A DNA stretch of 8,647 nt from Alistipes sp. (GTDB lineage: Bacteria > Bacteroidota > Bacteroidia > Bacteroidales > Rikenellaceae): positions 1 to 8,647 of the forward strand of contig JAGBIR010000031.1 in NCBI GenBank assembly GCA_017934845.1. The letters are read 5' to 3'. The notes under the pieces are model-generated. The model was not told where the DNA came from. It saw nothing but the letters and a program-made list of their open reading frames with translations, and searched no databases. This document shows, piece after piece, positions 7,664 to 8,647 of the stretch. The translations under genes and the position numbers were made by a program. Position 1 is the first letter of the stretch, and each line of letters opens with the position of its first letter.

Positions 7664-7789
7664 GTGCGCCCATATTTTGGAGTGTTCTGCGAGTTGGGGT
7701 GTAGTCGCGGTGATTGCGGCTCCTAAAGCCTCTGTCTTACGTTGTTTTGCCTTGTCGTGGGTTTGCTTGCCGACTTCGATTGCCGCCAT
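7655..7789 (-). CDS. Possible 44-residue small protein, weak candidate
   Basis: A minus-strand frame of 44 residues: ATG at 7789-7787, stop TAG at 7657-7655, with an in-frame stop just upstream of the ATG region. The product is soluble and charged (starts MAAIEVGKQTHDKAKQRK, ends SKIWAHKK), with no signal peptide or membrane segment, and is alanine-rich in the middle. Its codons look plausible. Against it: no recognisable promoter or ribosome-binding site upstream, its stop lies inside the pth terminator stem, and I recognise no family. It may be chance or a remnant of a longer gene. The overlapping 71-codon plus-strand frame (7620-7835) is less likely because it reads through the terminator hairpin. 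Confidence 0.2.
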   Translation of the reverse strand: MAAIEVGKQTHDKAKQRKTEALGAAITATTPQLAEHSKIWAHKK

Positions 7790-8040
7790 CAAATGGGCTG
7801 TAAAGGTGTTTTATTGTGCTGTGTTTGCTCGTTAGTGACGATATGTGGAAAAACCTTCTACTTACCCAAAATTTCGCCCCTATCTTAAGGGAGAGTTTGT
7901 ATTATAATACCTAAACGTTTAGCCTATAAATTCTTTTTGTTGTAATTTCCGCTATTATACTTCAGGAAACAGCCGTTACGGCTGCCCCTAATATAGGGGA
8001 GATGTCACTTTAGTGACAGAGGGGTATAACATAATGCAAA
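7664..8040. other. Gene-poor stretch after pth, with palindromic repeats
   Basis: Apart from the weak minus-strand frame listed separately, 7790-7860 holds nothing I recognise. From 7868 it carries palindromic elements of the same family as those upstream of rplY, a perfect 12-base palindrome CTAAACGTTTAG (7911-7922), and a CAGCCG-TTA-CGGCTG hairpin (7970-7984) directly abutting a repeat element. There is no promoter match or RNA gene. Confidence 0.6.
7868..8026. repeat. Two further members of the palindromic intergenic family
   Basis: Element 7868-7895 contains CCCCTATCTTAAGGG then AGAG, a half copy related to the reverse complement of 5688-5700. Element 7985-8026 read on the minus strand is TACCCCTCTGTC, ACTAAAGT, GACATCTCCCC, TATATTA, GGGG. 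It matches 6075-6113 base for base outside the small hairpin's tip. The hairpin differs between them (TGTC-CTGCG-GACA against TGTCAC-TAAA-GTGACA) yet pairs in both. The elements occur on both sides of rplY-pth in opposite orientation. Confidence 0.75.
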
Positions 8041-8338
8041 ATGACTATTTTAAGAGTTGCTCTGCTACAGCATCGTACCGCTCGTCTTTCCCTTCCGCTC
8101 GCCGCGGGGGCCCTTGCAAAAAAGAGATACGAATTAGAAAACGACTCCGTAAACCCTGTAGTAAGTAAGAATGGAAAGATTAAGACCGCCGCAACCGAAG
8201 GGCGAAGCCCGTAGGAAGATGCTTTTTTGCAGCCAGACTTGAGGTGCAAAAAAGTATCAATCACACTCAACAGGCTGTACTTGAAGCGGTTGGGATTGGC
8301 TCCCGTTCGGTCGCCTTTCCCTTTACTCCTTAATTAGC
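8032..8338. other. Intergenic stretch with overlapping spurious-looking frames and hairpins
   Basis: About 300 bases with no supported gene. A 57-codon plus frame (8041-8214, starting MTILRVALLQHRT) and an 86-codon minus frame (8270-8010) overlap on opposite strands. Neither has a promoter, a recognisable domain or a convincing start. The DNA has small stable hairpins, such as GGGC-GAA-GCCC (8200-8210), and three copies of TGCAAAAAAG or its complement. Such structure with open frames on both strands suggests a structured repeat or an RNA more than a protein gene. I cannot name it. Confidence 0.4.
8222..8254. repeat. Perfect 10-bp inverted repeat (CTTTTTTGCA / TGCAAAAAAG)
   Basis: CTTTTTTGCA (8222-8231) and TGCAAAAAAG (8245-8254) are perfect complements around a 13-base spacer. 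A third copy, TGCAAAAAAG, lies at 8115-8124 in direct orientation. No T-run follows, so it is not a classical terminator. Confidence 0.7.
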
Positions 8339-8475
8339 AAGCGGAAAATTTGCACGAGTATCGGCAAAGCCGAGACTGACTTTTATTTGACAAACGGCCA
8401 CTGGTAAATAAATTTACCGATGACCGTTTGACAAAAAAAAGACTCGCAAATGCGAGTCATGCAAATTTTCCGCTT
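8339..8475. repeat. 137-bp nested inverted-repeat block
   Basis: The outer arms AAGCGGAAAATTTGCA (8339-8354) and TGCAAATTTTCCGCTT (8460-8475) are perfect 16-bp complements. Nested within are TCGGC-AAA-GCCGA (8361-8373), a long near-perfect hairpin of 19-base arms at 8391-8409 and 8412-8430 with three mismatched positions, and GACTCGCA-AA-TGCGAGTC (8441-8458). No target-site duplication is evident at the outer ends. It could be a miniature inverted-repeat element or a cluster of terminators beside a tRNA remnant. Confidence 0.75.
8433..8458 (-). terminator. Intrinsic terminator for leftward transcription, next to a tRNA-like 3' end
   Basis: On the minus strand GACTCGCA-TT-TGCGAGTC (8458-8441) is followed by eight T (8440-8433). 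It lies 19 bases past the tRNA-Ser-like 3' end at 8478, the position expected for a tRNA gene's own terminator. No gene in this window is seen transcribing into it from the right. Confidence 0.8.
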
Positions 8476-8477
8476 GA

Positions 8478-8491
8478 TGCGGAGAGAGAGG
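8478..8491 (-). other. tRNA-Ser 3'-end fragment, candidate attachment site (att)
   Basis: On the minus strand this reads CCTCTCTCTCCGCA. As I recall it, this is how Bacteroidales tRNA-Ser genes end: after the T-arm, through the acceptor stem TCTCTCC with discriminator G. The bases before it (TTCTGGAG) do not continue as a T-arm (GGTTCGAATC), and no anticodon arm or 5' half follows to the right. Only the 3' tip is present, with a terminator just beyond. This is the classic appearance of an att duplicate left by an element integrated into a tRNA 3' end. The match is short, so chance is not excluded. Confidence 0.5.
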
Positions 8492-8583
8492 CTCCAGAAC
8501 TTACGAAATCATAGAAAATCATAAAATTTCAATTCGTTGTAAATTAAGCGTTTATAAAATTGTTAAATTCATTGAAACTCATA

Positions 8584-8647
8584 GGGTGCATTTTGATATA
8601 TGAAAAATTGGGTGTAATTTTGGGTGTAACTTTTTAACGCACCCAAT
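8584..8647 (+). promoter_or_regulatory. Rightward promoter overlapped by GGGTGTAA repeat boxes
   Basis: TTTG (8592-8595) and TAATTTTG (8615-8622) lie 19 bases apart, matching the Bacteroidetes promoter pattern, so transcription would start near 8628-8632 and run out of the window. The -7 box sits across two direct copies of TTGGGTGTAA (8608-8617 and 8620-8629, 12 bases apart). GGGTGCA occurs at 8584-8590 and an inverted copy, GCACCCAAT, at 8639-8647. Such spaced boxes could be arm-type integrase sites or an operator. The gene served is off the right edge, possibly an integrase. Confidence 0.55.

Noticed and set aside
7620..7835. 71-codon plus frame after pth
   Set aside because: It reads straight through the pth terminator hairpin and T-run, and its Cys/Trp/Ser-rich product looks random.
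8478..8560. A complete tRNA-Ser gene on the minus strand
   Set aside because: Only the 3' tip matches; there is no T-arm, anticodon arm or 5' acceptor strand in the bases to the right.

Overview
The window looks like chromosomal DNA from a member of the Bacteroidales, possibly near Alistipes (Rikenellaceae); the genus is a guess from protein style. The support is: two large lipoproteins built like Bacteroidetes fimbrillins, a promoter of the Bacteroidetes type (TTTG, about 20 bases, TAnnTTTG), no Shine-Dalgarno sequences before the genes, and the long CTC form of ribosomal protein L25 directly followed by pth.

Layout. (1) 7-5517: two co-directional genes, 33 bases apart, encode fimbrillin-like surface lipoproteins of 791 and 1033 residues. 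Each has a lipoprotein signal peptide, an RAAD motif that could be a propeptide cleavage site, and a fimbrillin-type region closing with an 'RNHHY/RNHYY' strand. The first ends in a predicted C-type-lectin-like (FISUMP/DUF1566-like) domain. The second carries a long beta-rich tail with an apparent internal duplication. They are probably part of a fimbrial or tip-adhesin operon that begins left of the window. A strong intrinsic terminator lies at 5615-5642. (2) 5643-6353: about 0.7 kb without a convincing gene, packed with repeats. It holds two copies of a ~115-bp direct repeat ending in TTCAAAA heptamers, palindromic elements of a family that recurs after pth, and three hairpins with different stems but a similar 11-base loop motif. 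(3) 6354-7663: a compact housekeeping operon made of promoter, rplY (L25/CTC), pth (peptidyl-tRNA hydrolase) and terminator. (4) 7664-8647: about 1 kb with no convincing gene. It holds a weak 44-codon reading frame on the minus strand, more copies of the palindromic family, a hairpin-rich stretch, and a nested inverted repeat.

The right edge is notable. On the minus strand, 8478-8491 matches the 3' end of a Bacteroidales tRNA-Ser gene and is followed by an intrinsic terminator, but no tRNA body is attached. To its right is AT-rich DNA with repeated GGGTGTAA boxes and a near-consensus rightward promoter. This is what the junction of an element integrated into tRNA-Ser, with its integrase just beyond the window, would look like.

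There is no clear complete new gene system here. The best leads are the tRNA-Ser junction, the conserved-loop hairpin trio, and the palindromic repeat family whose hairpin arms differ between copies yet stay complementary.
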